Shown: piece by piece, positions 30,274 through 40,612 of the stretch
Numbering within the stretch: the first letter of the stretch is position 1
Layout of the letters: each line of letters opens with the position of its first letter
Source of the DNA: Planctobacterium marinum
Lineage (GTDB): Bacteria; Pseudomonadota; Gammaproteobacteria; Enterobacterales; Alteromonadaceae
Assembly: GCF_020687805.1 (NCBI RefSeq)
Contig: NZ_JAJEWQ010000003.1
Location: 423,736 to 487,735 of the forward strand
Length of the DNA stretch: 64,000 nt
Direction: 5' to 3'
Translations under genes and position numbers: made by a program
The notes under the pieces: generated by a model
Database searches by the model: none
The model's input: only the letters and a program-made list of their open reading frames with translations
Told to the model about the DNA's origin: nothing

Positions 30274-31404
30274 ATGACCGATCGCGATGAATTTGCCCTG
30301 ATCCTCTCTGGCGGTGGTGCCAGAGCTGCGTATCAGGTAGGCGTTTTGAAATCCCTGACCCAGTACCTGCCACGAAATCACAAACTGCCCTTTCCGGTAT
30401 TGTGCGGTACTTCTGCCGGAGCCATTAATGCAACCGCTCTGGCCTGTTACGCTTCCTGTTTTCACCTGGGTGTCAGAAAACTGGAATGGGTATGGAAAAA
30501 CTTTAAAACCTCGCAGGTCTATGATGCCTCGTTTACGGAAGTCGCCGGGTACATACTGCGTAACTACGCCTCTTCCTGGCGCTCAGATTATTTTAGCAAA
30601 CGCCCAGGCAGCCTGTTGAACAACCAACCATTGCGGTTCTTAATTAAACGCATGATGGATTTTTCCCGTATCGATCGCAACATCATGTCAGGGAAACTCA
30701 ATGCCATTTGTATCTCAGCCTCCTGTTATTCAGAGCGCAATGCCGTGAGTTTTTTTCAGGGTAAGGAGTCGATTGCTGGCTGGAAGCGGCACCATCGCAT
30801 GGGACTACCTTGCCGATTGGAAATCGACCATTTACTTGCCTCCTCTGCAATTCCACTGGTATTTCCACCGGTCAAAATAGGCGAAGATTATTATGGCGAT
30901 GGCGCCATACATGAATCTGCGCCATTGAGCGCTCCTATTCATCTGGGCGCCCGAAAAATCATGGTCATTGGTGTGGTCAAAGACAAACCCGATAACCCGC
31001 ACCCACATTTGACCAAACGACTTAATAGTGCCCAGGTCGCCGGTCACCTGTTAGATACGATATTTTCCGACGCGCTGGAGTCCGATATCGAACGCATGCG
31101 CCGGGTCAATCAGACTCTTAACCTGTTAACACCCAAACAGAAAAAATTGACTGATTTAAAACCGGTAGATTGCCTAATCATCAATCCATCGCAAAGTATT
31201 CAGGATTTGGCCTGGAAGCATTACGAAGAAATGCCTGGAGGGATTAAAGCCTTGCTGCGATTGATCGGTGTCAATCGCTCCGGTGAATCCAGTTTGCTCA
31301 GCTACCTGATGTTTGAAGGTAAATTCTGTAACGAATTGATCCAGTTAGGCTACAAGGATGGCCTGAAAAGACAGGAAGAGATCCGCAAGTTTCTCGAGTT
31401 ATAA
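30274..31404 (+). CDS. Patatin-like phospholipase
   Basis: The 376-residue protein has the complete patatin catalytic set: the oxyanion motif GGGARA near residues 11-16, the nucleophile S47 in GTSAGA, and the dyad aspartate D209 in DGA. It has no signal peptide, so it is predicted to be a cytoplasmic or peripheral inner-membrane lipid acyl hydrolase. The middle region contains the long insert common in bacterial RssA/YlbK-like relatives. The gene starts 18 bases after the HD-GYP stop and is the last of the run. Its TAA overlaps the stop of the convergent SemiSWEET gene. The substrate and link to cyclic-nucleotide signalling are unknown. Confidence 0.9.
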   Translation: MTDRDEFALILSGGGARAAYQVGVLKSLTQYLPRNHKLPFPVLCGTSAGAINATALACYASCFHLGVRKLEWVWKNFKTSQVYDASFTEVAGYILRNYASSWRSDYFSKRPGSLLNNQPLRFLIKRMMDFSRIDRNIMSGKLNAICISASCYSERNAVSFFQGKESIAGWKRHHRMGLPCRLEIDHLLASSAIPLVFPPVKIGEDYYGDGAIHESAPLSAPIHLGARKIMVIGVVKDKPDNPHPHLTKRLNSAQVAGHLLDTIFSDALESDIERMRRVNQTLNLLTPKQKKLTDLKPVDCLIINPSQSIQDLAWKHYEEMPGGIKALLRLIGVNRSGESSLLSYLMFEGKFCNELIQLGYKDGLKRQEEIRKFLEL

Positions 31405-31671
31405 GCCTCCGGCACGGCGTTTTATCACCGCCCGAAATTTCACTATCCAGATGGACCCGGCGAGCATAAACGTCACCGCATTTGCCACAACAATAGGCCA
31501 GTTCGCAATCAGCAATCCATAGCACAACCAGAGTAAAACTCCGCTACAAAAAATCGAATACATGCTCAGGGAAAGCGCCTTAGTATCTCTGGTTTTGAGA
31601 GTTTTTAAGGCTTGGGGTAAAAAGGAGGCAGTGGTCAGGACTGCCGCTACATAGCCAATAATTTCAATCAT
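31399..31671 (-). CDS. SemiSWEET-type PQ-loop transporter
   Basis: This 90-residue protein has three membrane helices and the PQ motif in SFLPQALKTLKTRDTKALSLSMY, the pattern of bacterial SemiSWEET half-transporters, which dimerise to move sugars or related small molecules. The ATG at 31671 is chosen over a TTG one codon upstream because GGAAT lies about eight bases before it. The stop codon lies inside TTATAA at 31399-31404, which also contains the stop of the convergent patatin gene. The substrate is unknown. Confidence 0.85.
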   Translation of the reverse strand: MIEIIGYVAAVLTTASFLPQALKTLKTRDTKALSLSMYSIFCSGVLLWLCYGLLIANWPIVVANAVTFMLAGSIWIVKFRAVIKRRAGGL

Positions 31672-31733
31672 CAATTTTATTCCATAAATCCCGTTGTTGT
31701 ATCAAACGAAGACGATTGTGCTTAAATCTTCCG

Positions 31734-33698
31734 CTAATGCCCTTCTAACAGGATCCTCTCTGCCCGCTCCACCCTGCGAGGCTTACCGGAAATGACTATC
31801 ACGTCGTTAACCTGCAATTCGATATCCAAATCAGGAGCCGGAATTTCCGCATTATTCCTGCGCAGACCTTTGATAGAAACCCGCATGGTGTCGATTTTCA
31901 CATCCGACAAACGCTTGCCCACAGCATGGGCGTCCGGAGTTAGCACCACAGCGTGCATAAATTCTAACTTATCCTGTTTACCGTAAGTCATTTCGGTAGT
32001 TTCCCCGGGAAAGAATCCGTGCATATGGCGGTAGTGCTCTTTGCGCTCTTTGCGTACCCGTTTTAATATGCGAGACATAGGTACGCCACACAAATGAAGC
32101 ACCTGAGAAACCAGCATCAGGCTGCCTTCCAAAATCTCCGGTACCACCTGCGACGCGCCAGCCATGTACAGCTCTTCCAGGTGACAATCTTTTCGGGTGC
32201 GCACCACCACCGGCAACTCAGGATTAAGCGCGACCACTGATTCTATGACCGCTTTAGCCTTGGCGTGTTCATCAAAGGTCAGAATGGCGAGCTTGGCTTT
32301 GTCGATACCCACAGTGCGCAGAATATCTTTGTTTTGCGCATCACCGAAATAAACCAGCTCTCCGGCTGCGCAGCTTTCATGGACCCGCACCGGATCTGCA
32401 TCCACCGCCACATAATGTATTGCTTCTACTTTCAGCAGGCGACTCACTGATTGCCCTACCCGGCCAAAACCGAAAATAATCACATGGTCCTGCAAAGCCT
32501 CTGGCTTAGGCGCGGGCTGAACCGGCGTTTCTATTTTTCGGCGATTCATTCTGGCAACGATCCTGGGACTGTTCGTCACCAGCCAGGGTGTAATCGCCAT
32601 ACTTAAAATACCGATACTCATCAGGACCGACGCATCCTTAGACGACAAGATCTCGTGATTTGTTGCCAGGGCAACAATTACAAAGCTAAATTCGCCCATC
32701 TGACACAGCTTGATACCCGCTGCCCAGGCGTCATTGCCAGACGCTTTAAACAACCATGCAGAAAAGCGTATCAGCACCACTTTAAGCACCATTAACAACA
32801 CCAAACCGGTCAAAATCCAATGAATACTGGTGACAAAAGTGTTGAGTTCCAGACGCATGCCAATGGTAATAAAGAACAAGCCCATAAAAATATCTCTGAA
32901 GGGCCGTATATCCGCCTCCAGTTGGTGTTTGTACTGGCTCTCCCCCAACATCATGCCCGCCAAAAACGCGCCCAACGCCATCGATAATCCAAATGAATGA
33001 GTCAGGCCCGCGGCCATGAGCGCCACCAAGATGGTGGTAAGCACAAACAATTCATCAGTACGGGTTTTGGCGACTTCGCTAAATATACGGGGTAAAACCC
33101 ACTTGCCCACTGACAACAAAATAATAAAAACTAATGAGCCTTTAAACACCGCCAGCGAAATCGCCACCGCTAAACTCTGTTCGCCATCCGCGGCAAATAA
33201 GGGGATCACAATAAGTAAGGGAACTACCGCAAGGTCCTGAAATAACAGGATGCTGACCGACATCTGCGCACGCGCTGTGTTGAGTATCCCCAACTCACTG
33301 GATTGTTTAATCACAATGGCGGTGGAAGACAGCGCCGCCATACCGCCAATGACAAAAGCGGGTATCGGCTCAAAGCCAAACAATAAGGCCAGCCCCATAA
33401 AGACCAGGGTGGTAACGATCATTTGTCCCAGTCCGACGCCAAACACCAGATGTCGCATTGCTAACATCCTGGGCAGCGAAAATTCCAGCCCCAGTGAAAA
33501 CAGCAGGAAAACAATGCCCAGTTCTGCAAAAAAATGCATTTCTTGCGGATCTTCGTAGATCTGCATTAAATCGGGGCCGGCCACGATACCACAGGCCAGG
33601 TAAGCCAGTATGGGCGGTAGATTGACGCGTTTAAATAACCATACGGCAAATACTGCCAACACCATCAATAACAAAATGTCGGTAAAACTGCCTTCCAT
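31734..33698 (-). CDS. Kef-type monovalent cation/proton antiporter with RCK domain
   Basis: The 654-residue protein belongs to the CPA2 family. About 12 membrane helices fill residues 1-385, with characteristic segments PPILAYLACGIVAGP, LFLLFSLGLEFS and ALSSTAIVIK. A linker leads to an RCK/TrkA-N domain at about 405-520 with the nucleotide-binding GFGRVG motif, then a TrkA-C domain to the end. Such proteins export potassium in exchange for protons, often under control of NAD(H) or glutathione adducts. It resembles KefB/KefC but I see no ancillary KefF/KefG gene nearby. It is divergent from the diguanylate cyclase gene across about 100 bases. Confidence 0.9.
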   Translation of the reverse strand: MEGSFTDILLLMVLAVFAVWLFKRVNLPPILAYLACGIVAGPDLMQIYEDPQEMHFFAELGIVFLLFSLGLEFSLPRMLAMRHLVFGVGLGQMIVTTLVFMGLALLFGFEPIPAFVIGGMAALSSTAIVIKQSSELGILNTARAQMSVSILLFQDLAVVPLLIVIPLFAADGEQSLAVAISLAVFKGSLVFIILLSVGKWVLPRIFSEVAKTRTDELFVLTTILVALMAAGLTHSFGLSMALGAFLAGMMLGESQYKHQLEADIRPFRDIFMGLFFITIGMRLELNTFVTSIHWILTGLVLLMVLKVVLIRFSAWLFKASGNDAWAAGIKLCQMGEFSFVIVALATNHEILSSKDASVLMSIGILSMAITPWLVTNSPRIVARMNRRKIETPVQPAPKPEALQDHVIIFGFGRVGQSVSRLLKVEAIHYVAVDADPVRVHESCAAGELVYFGDAQNKDILRTVGIDKAKLAILTFDEHAKAKAVIESVVALNPELPVVVRTRKDCHLEELYMAGASQVVPEILEGSLMLVSQVLHLCGVPMSRILKRVRKERKEHYRHMHGFFPGETTEMTYGKQDKLEFMHAVVLTPDAHAVGKRLSDVKIDTMRVSIKGLRRNNAEIPAPDLDIELQVNDVIVISGKPRRVERAERILLEGH

Positions 33699-33733
33699 TC
33701 CAATTCCGCGGTTTATTTTTATCTGGCACGTTG

Positions 33734-33753
33734 ATTGCTTTAATTAGAGCAAT
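33734..33753. promoter_or_regulatory. Palindrome in the kef/GGDEF divergent intergenic region
   Basis: ATTGCT at 33734-33739 is mirrored by AGCAAT at 33748-33753, with TAATTA at the centre and a single mismatched pair. The 20-bp dyad lies between two divergent genes, a position expected for a repressor or activator site. It has no T-run. The binding protein is not identifiable. Confidence 0.4.
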
Positions 33754-33799
33754 AACACGGTAAAAGTTGGTTTCGCCAATTTTCTGGCAGGAGAAAATC

Positions 33800-34693
33800 T
33801 TGGAAAATTTAGCCCCGTTCTACGATAACACAATAACTGATCGCTTTTTCAATATTCACGCTCAGCAAACTCACATGAGCGATAAAGAAAAAAATCAGTT
33901 ACTGCAAGTATTGACGAATAGTCTTGATTTACAAGAACTTGGAGAGCTGGTTTATACAGAAGTTAAAGCTCGACTGAATGCCTCATTTCTCAATATTGTC
34001 AGCCCGGTTGGCACATTCCAGTTTGGTGAACAGGACAATCAGTCCGTTGTCAGAAGCTTTGACCTGCTGTCAGGGCGCGACGGCAGTATTAAGATTGAAT
34101 ACGGCTTTGTCAGAACCTTGTCATTGCGCGAAAACCAATTACTGAAAGACATTAACCAGTGTGTCAAAAATCCAGTTCGCAACGCCCTGCAATTTTATCA
34201 AATTCAAAAACTGGCCTTAAAAGATGGTCTGACGTCACTGGGCAACCGCCGTCAATTTGACGAGACACTGGAAAAAGCCACCAGCAAAGCTCATCGCGAC
34301 GGTGACAAAGTCAGCCTGATCATGATGGATCTGGACAAGTTTAAGCAAGTGAACGATCAATTCGGACATCACGAAGGTGACAAAGTACTCATGAGCGTCG
34401 CCGGCGCTATCAATCAATCGCTGCGCAACTCCGACTATGCCTTCCGTTTCGGTGGCGATGAGTTTTGTTGCATTACTACAAACACCGATGAAACTGCTAA
34501 TAACCTGATAGTAGAGAGAATCCAGGAGGCTGTAGCCAACGATTCTTTACTGCAAAAACACGGTGTGAGTGTTAGTTTTGGTATGGCCATGCTACACGCT
34601 CAGGATGACGAAACCACCTTGTTTGACCGCGCCGACAAGGCCCTTTATCAGGCGAAAAAATCTGGCAGAAACTGCGCCAAATGGGCCGCATAA
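33800..34693 (+). CDS. Diguanylate cyclase (GGDEF)
   Basis: The protein of 297 residues makes cyclic di-GMP from two GTP. The GGDEF signature is intact at about residues 218-222 (RFGGDEFCC), the domain opens with DGLTSLGNRRQF near 142, and an inhibitory I-site RNSD lies five residues before GGDEF, so product inhibition is likely. The N-terminal 130 residues look like a divergent sensor, possibly GAF-like, with no membrane helix. The TTG at 33800 is chosen because AGGAG at 33789-33793 is six bases upstream; a TTG 33 bases earlier lacks a site. Confidence 0.9.
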   Translation: MENLAPFYDNTITDRFFNIHAQQTHMSDKEKNQLLQVLTNSLDLQELGELVYTEVKARLNASFLNIVSPVGTFQFGEQDNQSVVRSFDLLSGRDGSIKIEYGFVRTLSLRENQLLKDINQCVKNPVRNALQFYQIQKLALKDGLTSLGNRRQFDETLEKATSKAHRDGDKVSLIMMDLDKFKQVNDQFGHHEGDKVLMSVAGAINQSLRNSDYAFRFGGDEFCCITTNTDETANNLIVERIQEAVANDSLLQKHGVSVSFGMAMLHAQDDETTLFDRADKALYQAKKSGRNCAKWAA

Positions 34694-34698
34694 ACAGG

Positions 34699-36036
34699 TT
34701 AGCGTTGCCAGTCAATATGAAAAGGAACATAACCTGGTAATGGTTCTGTACTGCTCAACCTGCTCCCGACTGCGACGATCATCCCCTGACAACACAAAAT
34801 AGGCGTAAACGGGCGCTGCCATGGCGGCACCTTCCAGGCCTTAAACCATTGTTTAACTGACTTTGAATGCGCACTACCCTGTGGCTTGAAACGCCTGGAA
34901 AACTGTCCAAAGGTGGCAGTAAACTCGCTCTCTTCAGGTAAATACAGTGTCTGCCCTTTAGGATTTTCTTCCTGACTCAGCCACAATTGGCCTGCCCCTT
35001 GAGGTAACCGGTTCCACTGGTCTAAGACAAGGCGACAATTTTCTGGTGTTATTTCTTCTGTTTGTGGTAACAGATAGAGCTTATTATCGAATCTTTGACA
35101 TTGCCATTGTCCCCACTTTACCCGTGGTTGCGCATCGGGTTTGGCAGATACGCATTCCTGGAGTATGGCTTGCAAAATTTTTGCTGAAGGCAGAGATACG
35201 CCAAGAGACTTTAGCCAGTTCATGAGCAACTGCTTTTGCCATTGCCAGGAATATCCGGCCAGTTTATTCAAATCCAATTCAGACTGCCCTGCGGCCAAAG
35301 ATTGCCGCTTCAGGCTTACCGTTTCCTGAAACAAACTATTTTGTTCAGCAATGTGCCCCACTGAGCGGGTTACAGTCTGTTCAAAGTGAGGCCAGCGCCC
35401 GGCAATCAACGGCAACACCTGATTGCGCAGATAATTCCGGTCAAAATCAAGCCCCTGATTGGATTCGTCTTCCACCCAGCACAAATTGCGCCGCCTGACT
35501 TCCGCCTCGATGTCAGCCCGTGACAAATTCAGCAGTGGTCGCAGCAAGTGACATTGATTGTCGTTAACAGAAAACTCTGCCATGGCTGACAGCCCCGCCG
35601 GTCCGGCACCGCGCAACAGTTGCAACATAAAGGTTTCTACCTGATCGCTTTTGTGCTGTCCCAGCAGCACCAAAGTCTCCGCATCGGCGACGTCAGCAAT
35701 TGCCCTATAACGGGCATCCCGGGCAGCGGCTTCAATGCCTTGCCCCTGAGCGCGCACATTAACTGTCTTGCTGTGTAATTCGATATCTAACAGGTCACAT
35801 TGGCGCTGACAATGCTGTTGCCAATGTGAGGCATTTGGGCTGAGGTTATGGTTAACATGTACTGCTTTTACACGGATTTTGTGTTCAACGGCATAAACGG
35901 CGGCAAAATGCAGCAGCAAGGTGGAATCCATACCTCCACTGTAGGCAACTAGTAATGTCTGGTAGCCGCACTCCGGCGTCAGATACCGCTGCAGCGTAGT
36001 TTCAAACTGTTGGTAGTGATTCTGTGTTTCAGCCAT
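34699..36036 (-). CDS. tilS: tRNA(Ile)-lysidine synthetase
   Basis: TilS converts C34 of the minor isoleucine tRNA to lysidine using ATP and lysine, changing its specificity from Met to Ile codons. The PP-loop motif YSGGMDST is at about residues 33-40, and the N-terminal domain includes KAVHVNHNLS. The length of 445 residues includes the C-terminal substrate-binding domains as in E. coli. It lies downstream of accA, with the accA terminator at 36055-36078 between them, so tilS should have its own promoter in the short gap. The gene is ordinary. Confidence 0.95.
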   Translation of the reverse strand: MAETQNHYQQFETTLQRYLTPECGYQTLLVAYSGGMDSTLLLHFAAVYAVEHKIRVKAVHVNHNLSPNASHWQQHCQRQCDLLDIELHSKTVNVRAQGQGIEAAARDARYRAIADVADAETLVLLGQHKSDQVETFMLQLLRGAGPAGLSAMAEFSVNDNQCHLLRPLLNLSRADIEAEVRRRNLCWVEDESNQGLDFDRNYLRNQVLPLIAGRWPHFEQTVTRSVGHIAEQNSLFQETVSLKRQSLAAGQSELDLNKLAGYSWQWQKQLLMNWLKSLGVSLPSAKILQAILQECVSAKPDAQPRVKWGQWQCQRFDNKLYLLPQTEEITPENCRLVLDQWNRLPQGAGQLWLSQEENPKGQTLYLPEESEFTATFGQFSRRFKPQGSAHSKSVKQWFKAWKVPPWQRPFTPILCCQGMIVAVGSRLSSTEPLPGYVPFHIDWQR

Positions 36037-36054
36037 GCAAAATTGCGCACCAAT

Positions 36055-36078
36055 AAAAAAGCCGCATTACTGCGGCTT
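36055..36078 (-). terminator. Rho-independent terminator after accA
   Basis: AAGCCGCA at 36059-36066 pairs with TGCGGCTT at 36071-36078 around a TTAC loop. On the minus strand the stem is followed by a run of six T residues. It lies 21 bases after the accA stop and just upstream of tilS, and so ends the long envelope/replication operon. Confidence 0.88.
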
Positions 36079-36098
36079 AGTGTAACCTGGATGAGAAC

Positions 36099-37055
36099 TT
36101 AACAATAACCAAAAGACATGAGGCGCTGATATCGCTCTTCCAGCAGTGCCTCTTTTGACAAACCGGTTAATTGCGACAACTGCTGTTTCAGCGTAGCTTT
36201 CAGGTTTGCCGCCATGGTGTCGTAATCCCGGTGTGCTCCACCCTGAGGCTCATTCACTATGGTATTGATCAAACCTAACTCTTTAATTTGTGGTGCAGAT
36301 ACCCCCATCGCTTCGGCGGCTAACGGAGCATTTTCAGCACTTTTCCACAAAATAGAAGCACAACCTTCCGGAGAAATTACCGAATAGGTACTGAACTGCA
36401 ACATATTCACTCTGTCACCAACACCGATTGCCAGTGCGCCACCGGAGCCACCTTCACCAATAACTGTACAGATGATAGGTGTTTTCAGCCCAGACATGAC
36501 TTTCAGGTTGCGGGCAATCGCTTCACTTTGACCACGCTCTTCGGCGCCCACACCAGGGTAAGCCCCGGGGGTGTCGATAAAGGTAATAATGGGCAGTTTG
36601 AAACGCTCTGCCATTTCCATCAAACGCAGGGCTTTGCGATAACCTTCCGGCTTGGGCATACCAAAGTTACGCTTAATTTTTTCGTGGGTATCACGGCCTT
36701 TCTGATGGCCAATGACCATAACCGGGGTACCATCAATCTTAGCCAGACCACCTATGATAGCTTTGTCATCGGCATAGGCACGATCACCGCATAATTCATC
36801 AAATTCGGTGAATATGCGTGGAATATAATCCAGAGTGTAAGGTCGCATTGGGTGTCTGGCCAATTGCGATATTTGCCAGGCCCCTAATCCGGAAAAGATC
36901 TTGTTTGTGAGTTCTGAGCTTTTTTCTCTTAAACGCGTGATTTCTTCTTCCAGGCTGACGTCAAATTCGCCGCCCTGATTCACGGACTTTAGCTCTTCTA
37001 TTTTTGCCTCAAGTTCAGCAATGGGTTGCTCAAAATCAAGGAAGTGTAAGCTCAT
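36099..37055 (-). CDS. accA: Acetyl-CoA carboxylase carboxyltransferase subunit alpha
   Basis: AccA with AccD transfers the carboxyl group from biotin to acetyl-CoA to give malonyl-CoA, the committed step of fatty acid synthesis. The 318-residue length and blocks [20 protein letters not shown] and [19 protein letters not shown], and the glycine-rich [15 protein letters not shown], are diagnostic. An N-terminal coiled-coil segment precedes the crotonase-like fold. It follows dnaE by 67 bases in the conserved order, and a strong terminator follows it. Confidence 0.97.
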   Translation of the reverse strand: MSLHFLDFEQPIAELEAKIEELKSVNQGGEFDVSLEEEITRLREKSSELTNKIFSGLGAWQISQLARHPMRPYTLDYIPRIFTEFDELCGDRAYADDKAIIGGLAKIDGTPVMVIGHQKGRDTHEKIKRNFGMPKPEGYRKALRLMEMAERFKLPIITFIDTPGAYPGVGAEERGQSEAIARNLKVMSGLKTPIICTVIGEGGSGGALAIGVGDRVNMLQFSTYSVISPEGCASILWKSAENAPLAAEAMGVSAPQIKELGLINTIVNEPQGGAHRDYDTMAANLKATLKQQLSQLTGLSKEALLEERYQRLMSFGYC

Positions 37056-37122
37056 TCAAATACCTAATTATTACTTCATTAAATGTATTATTGTGTACGG
37101 CACCGTTTTGTTAGCCAATGAT

Positions 37123-40100
37123 TTAGTGAAAGATCATTTCCACTTTATCCGCACCCAACAGGTTTCTTACTTCGTATAATAACTCATCTTGTGGTGATAA
37201 GTACCACTCAGCGCCCAAAGATATGCACGCCGTTGCATCTTCGTGGAAATACCGGAGCTGTACCGGACAGATCCCACCGCGAAAGGGTTCGAATACCCTT
37301 TGCAACTGCACAATACCGTTGTTTTGACACCATTGCGCATCCACTTCTAATAACAGATGCTTTAACTGTTTTTCACGCGCCTGAATAATATCCTGAGCAT
37401 GACGGACCGTGATTGTATTGCCCCCGGAGAAATCATCAAAGCTGACCTGTCCGGAAAGCACCAAAACTTTGTCCGTTTGTAACATTTCTTCGTATTCTTC
37501 GAACATATCCGGGAAGAATCGCGCATCCATTCTGGCACTTTGATCATCCAGCGTAACGATAGCCCAGCGTCGGCCCTTTTTGTTTACCATAACACGAACG
37601 CCGATCACCAGTCCCACAACTTTTGAAACAGAGTCCCTGTCTCCCGGTTTGGCATCCACCAGTCGTCCGCGGCAATAGTGCTGTAACTCTTCCCGGTACT
37701 GGTTAATAGGGTGGCCTGTTAAATATAGACCTAAAGTCTCTTTTTCCCCATCTAACCACTGTTTTTCCGGCCATTCCGGCACCATCACAAACGCGTTGTT
37801 GACTTCTTCCGGCTCACTGGTGAGCAAGCCAAACATATCTGCCTGACCGTAAGATTCAGCTTTTGCGTGTTGCTCAGCAGCAGCCATTGCTTCGGGTAAC
37901 GTGGCCATTAACGACGCCCGGTGAGGACCAAGTTCATCCATGGCACCGGATAAGATCAGCTTTTCCATTACTCGTTTATTGAGCTTTTTAAGATCTACCT
38001 TGGCACAAAAATCAAAAATATCCGTGAAATAGCCCTTTTCTTCACGCGCCTTAATCAGGGCTTCAATGGGACCTTCCCCGACACCTTTTACCGCACCGAT
38101 ACCATAAATAATGGTACCTTCCTGATTTACCGTAAATTTGTATTTTCCGGAGTTCACATCGGGCGGTGAAATTTTAATGCCCATGCGATTACATTCATCC
38201 ACCAGGGTTACAATTTTGTCAGTGTTATCCATATCCGCCGACATTACCGCCGCCATAAACTCAGACGGATAATGGGCTTTTAACCAAAGAGTTTGATAGG
38301 ACACCAAAGCATACGCAGCTGAGTGTGATTTATTAAAGCCGTACCCGGCGAATTTCTCCACCAGGTCGAAAATCTTCATCGCCAGTTCGGGATCGATACC
38401 GTTTTCTTTGGCGCCATCCTCAAATGAGGCACGCTGCTTGGCCATTTCTTCAGGTTTTTTCTTACCCATGGCCCGGCGCAACAAGTCAGCACCACCGAGA
38501 CTATAGCCAGACATTTCCTGAGCTATCTGCATTACCTGCTCCTGATACAGGATAATGCCGTAGGTGGGCTGCAAAATTTCTTTCAAACATTCGTGCTGAT
38601 ACTGAGCGTCAGGATAAGATATTTCTTCGCGACCGTGTTTTCGGTCGATAAAGTTGTCTACCATGCCGGACTGCAATGGTCCGGGTCTGAACAGTGCTAC
38701 CAGTGCGATAATATCTTCAAAGGTATCCGGTTGAAGACGGTTGATGAGATCTTTCATACCGCGGGATTCCAGCTGGAATACCGCCGTCGTTTCAGCCCGC
38801 ATCAACATCGCGAAACTTTCTTTATCTTCTAGCGGAATTGCAGAGATGTCTACCACATCACCGGAGCGCTCTTTCACCATGTCCAGCGCCCACTGGATAA
38901 TGGTCAGGGTACGTAATCCCAGGAAGTCGAACTTTACCAGCCCTGCAGTTTCTACATCGTTCTTATCAAATTGGGTGACCGGAAATTTACCTTCCTCGTC
39001 ACAATAGAGCGGCGCAAAATCGGTAATTTTAGTGGGAGAGATAACCACTCCCCCGGCGTGTTTACCGGCATTTCGCACCACCCCTTCCAGGATGCGGCAC
39101 ATATCAATCAGATCTTTGACGTCTTCATCTTCGTCGTAGGCCTCCTGCAGACGGGGCTCCACCTCAAAAGCTTTTGCCAGGGTCATACCGGGATCACCGG
39201 GGATCAGTTTGGAGATGCGATCGACAAAGCCGTAGGGATGGCCCAATACCCGGCCCACATCCCGCACTACTGCTTTTGCAGCCATAGTACCAAAAGTAAT
39301 AATCTGGGATACGGCGTCACGGCCGTACATATCAGCAACGTGGTCAATGACTTCGTCACGTCGATCCATACAAAAATCAACATCAAAATCCGGCATAGAT
39401 ACCCGTTCAGGGTTCAGGAATCGCTCGAATAGCAGATCAAATTCCAGCGGGTCGAGATCGGTAATTTTCAGTGCGTAGGCCACCAACGACCCCGCACCGG
39501 AACCCCGCCCTGGTCCCACCGGAATATCGTGATCCTTACTCCACTGAATAAATTCCATTACGATAAGGAAGTAACCGGGAAAACCCATCTGGTTAATAAC
39601 CTGCAATTCTATTTGCAGACGCTCATCGTATTCGGGGCGCTTCTGAGCACGCTCTTCGGGGTCCGGAAACAAAAACACTAATCGCTCTTCCAGGCCTTCT
39701 TCAGATACTTTTACCAAATAATCTGCGTCCGACAATCCACCGGTAGGGAACTTAGGCAGGAAGTAGGTTCCCAGTTGCACCGTAACATTACAGCGTTTGG
39801 CAATCTCTACGGTATTTTCTATGGCTTCCGGAATATCGCTAAACAATGCCTGCATTTCTTCAGCGCTGCGCAAATACTGTTGTTCACTAAAACGCTTGGG
39901 ACGACGAGGATCTTCCAGTGTGTAACCGTCGTGAATACTGACTCGAATGTCATGGGCGGGGAACTCAGTCTCTTTGAGGAACACCACTTCATTTGTCGCC
40001 ACTACTGGCAGTTCCCGCTGCTCAGCTAATGCTACCGCTGCATGCAAATAATCTTCTTCTCCGGGGCGCCCGGTGCGTTGCAGTTCAATGAAAAAATGCT

Positions 40101-40599
40101 CGGGAAAGTGTTGCAGATAAAAATCCAGCAACTGATTAATCTGTTTGTGATTTTGCTTTTGCAGTGCAAAGCCCAATTCACCGTCTTTTGCGCCAGACAG
40201 CACGATAATACCTTCGGCGTGTTCTGCCAACCAGTGAGCATCAATCACCGCTTTGTCCTTCACGGCACCGCGTTGGTAGGCTCGTGAGATCAAAAGTGTG
40301 ATATTCTTATAACCGGCGTTGTTGCTGGCTAACAAGGTGGTACGGAAGATATCTTCACCCAACAGCGGATTTTGCAACCAAAAGTCACATCCGATAATGG
40401 GTTTAACGCCATTGCCATGTGCCTGATAATAATATTTAACCAGGCCGCACATATTCATTTGATCGGTAATGGCCACTGCCGGCATACCGAGTTCTGCAAC
40501 CCGGCCAATGATCTTAGGAATTTTATTCAAACCATCGCACATCGAAAAATCGCTGTGTACTCTGAGATGAATGAAAGACGCGTTACTTTCCTGTGTCAT
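37123..40599 (-). CDS. dnaE: DNA polymerase III subunit alpha
   Basis: DnaE is the replicative polymerase. The 1158 residues match the E. coli length of 1160. The N-terminal PHP domain starts with [12 protein letters not shown]. The polymerase catalytic aspartates lie in [12 protein letters not shown] (about residues 400-411), and a second conserved aspartate occurs in [10 protein letters not shown]. The clamp-binding pentapeptide QADMF is near residue 920, before an OB fold and the C-terminal domain that contacts tau. It starts 13 bases downstream of the rnhB stop, as in related bacteria. No anomaly is seen. Confidence 0.97.
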   Translation of the reverse strand: MTQESNASFIHLRVHSDFSMCDGLNKIPKIIGRVAELGMPAVAITDQMNMCGLVKYYYQAHGNGVKPIIGCDFWLQNPLLGEDIFRTTLLASNNAGYKNITLLISRAYQRGAVKDKAVIDAHWLAEHAEGIIVLSGAKDGELGFALQKQNHKQINQLLDFYLQHFPEHFFIELQRTGRPGEEDYLHAAVALAEQRELPVVATNEVVFLKETEFPAHDIRVSIHDGYTLEDPRRPKRFSEQQYLRSAEEMQALFSDIPEAIENTVEIAKRCNVTVQLGTYFLPKFPTGGLSDADYLVKVSEEGLEERLVFLFPDPEERAQKRPEYDERLQIELQVINQMGFPGYFLIVMEFIQWSKDHDIPVGPGRGSGAGSLVAYALKITDLDPLEFDLLFERFLNPERVSMPDFDVDFCMDRRDEVIDHVADMYGRDAVSQIITFGTMAAKAVVRDVGRVLGHPYGFVDRISKLIPGDPGMTLAKAFEVEPRLQEAYDEDEDVKDLIDMCRILEGVVRNAGKHAGGVVISPTKITDFAPLYCDEEGKFPVTQFDKNDVETAGLVKFDFLGLRTLTIIQWALDMVKERSGDVVDISAIPLEDKESFAMLMRAETTAVFQLESRGMKDLINRLQPDTFEDIIALVALFRPGPLQSGMVDNFIDRKHGREEISYPDAQYQHECLKEILQPTYGIILYQEQVMQIAQEMSGYSLGGADLLRRAMGKKKPEEMAKQRASFEDGAKENGIDPELAMKIFDLVEKFAGYGFNKSHSAAYALVSYQTLWLKAHYPSEFMAAVMSADMDNTDKIVTLVDECNRMGIKISPPDVNSGKYKFTVNQEGTIIYGIGAVKGVGEGPIEALIKAREEKGYFTDIFDFCAKVDLKKLNKRVMEKLILSGAMDELGPHRASLMATLPEAMAAAEQHAKAESYGQADMFGLLTSEPEEVNNAFVMVPEWPEKQWLDGEKETLGLYLTGHPINQYREELQHYCRGRLVDAKPGDRDSVSKVVGLVIGVRVMVNKKGRRWAIVTLDDQSARMDARFFPDMFEEYEEMLQTDKVLVLSGQVSFDDFSGGNTITVRHAQDIIQAREKQLKHLLLEVDAQWCQNNGIVQLQRVFEPFRGGICPVQLRYFHEDATACISLGAEWYLSPQDELLYEVRNLLGADKVEMIFH

Positions 40600-40612
40600 T
40601 ATATTTCCAGTG

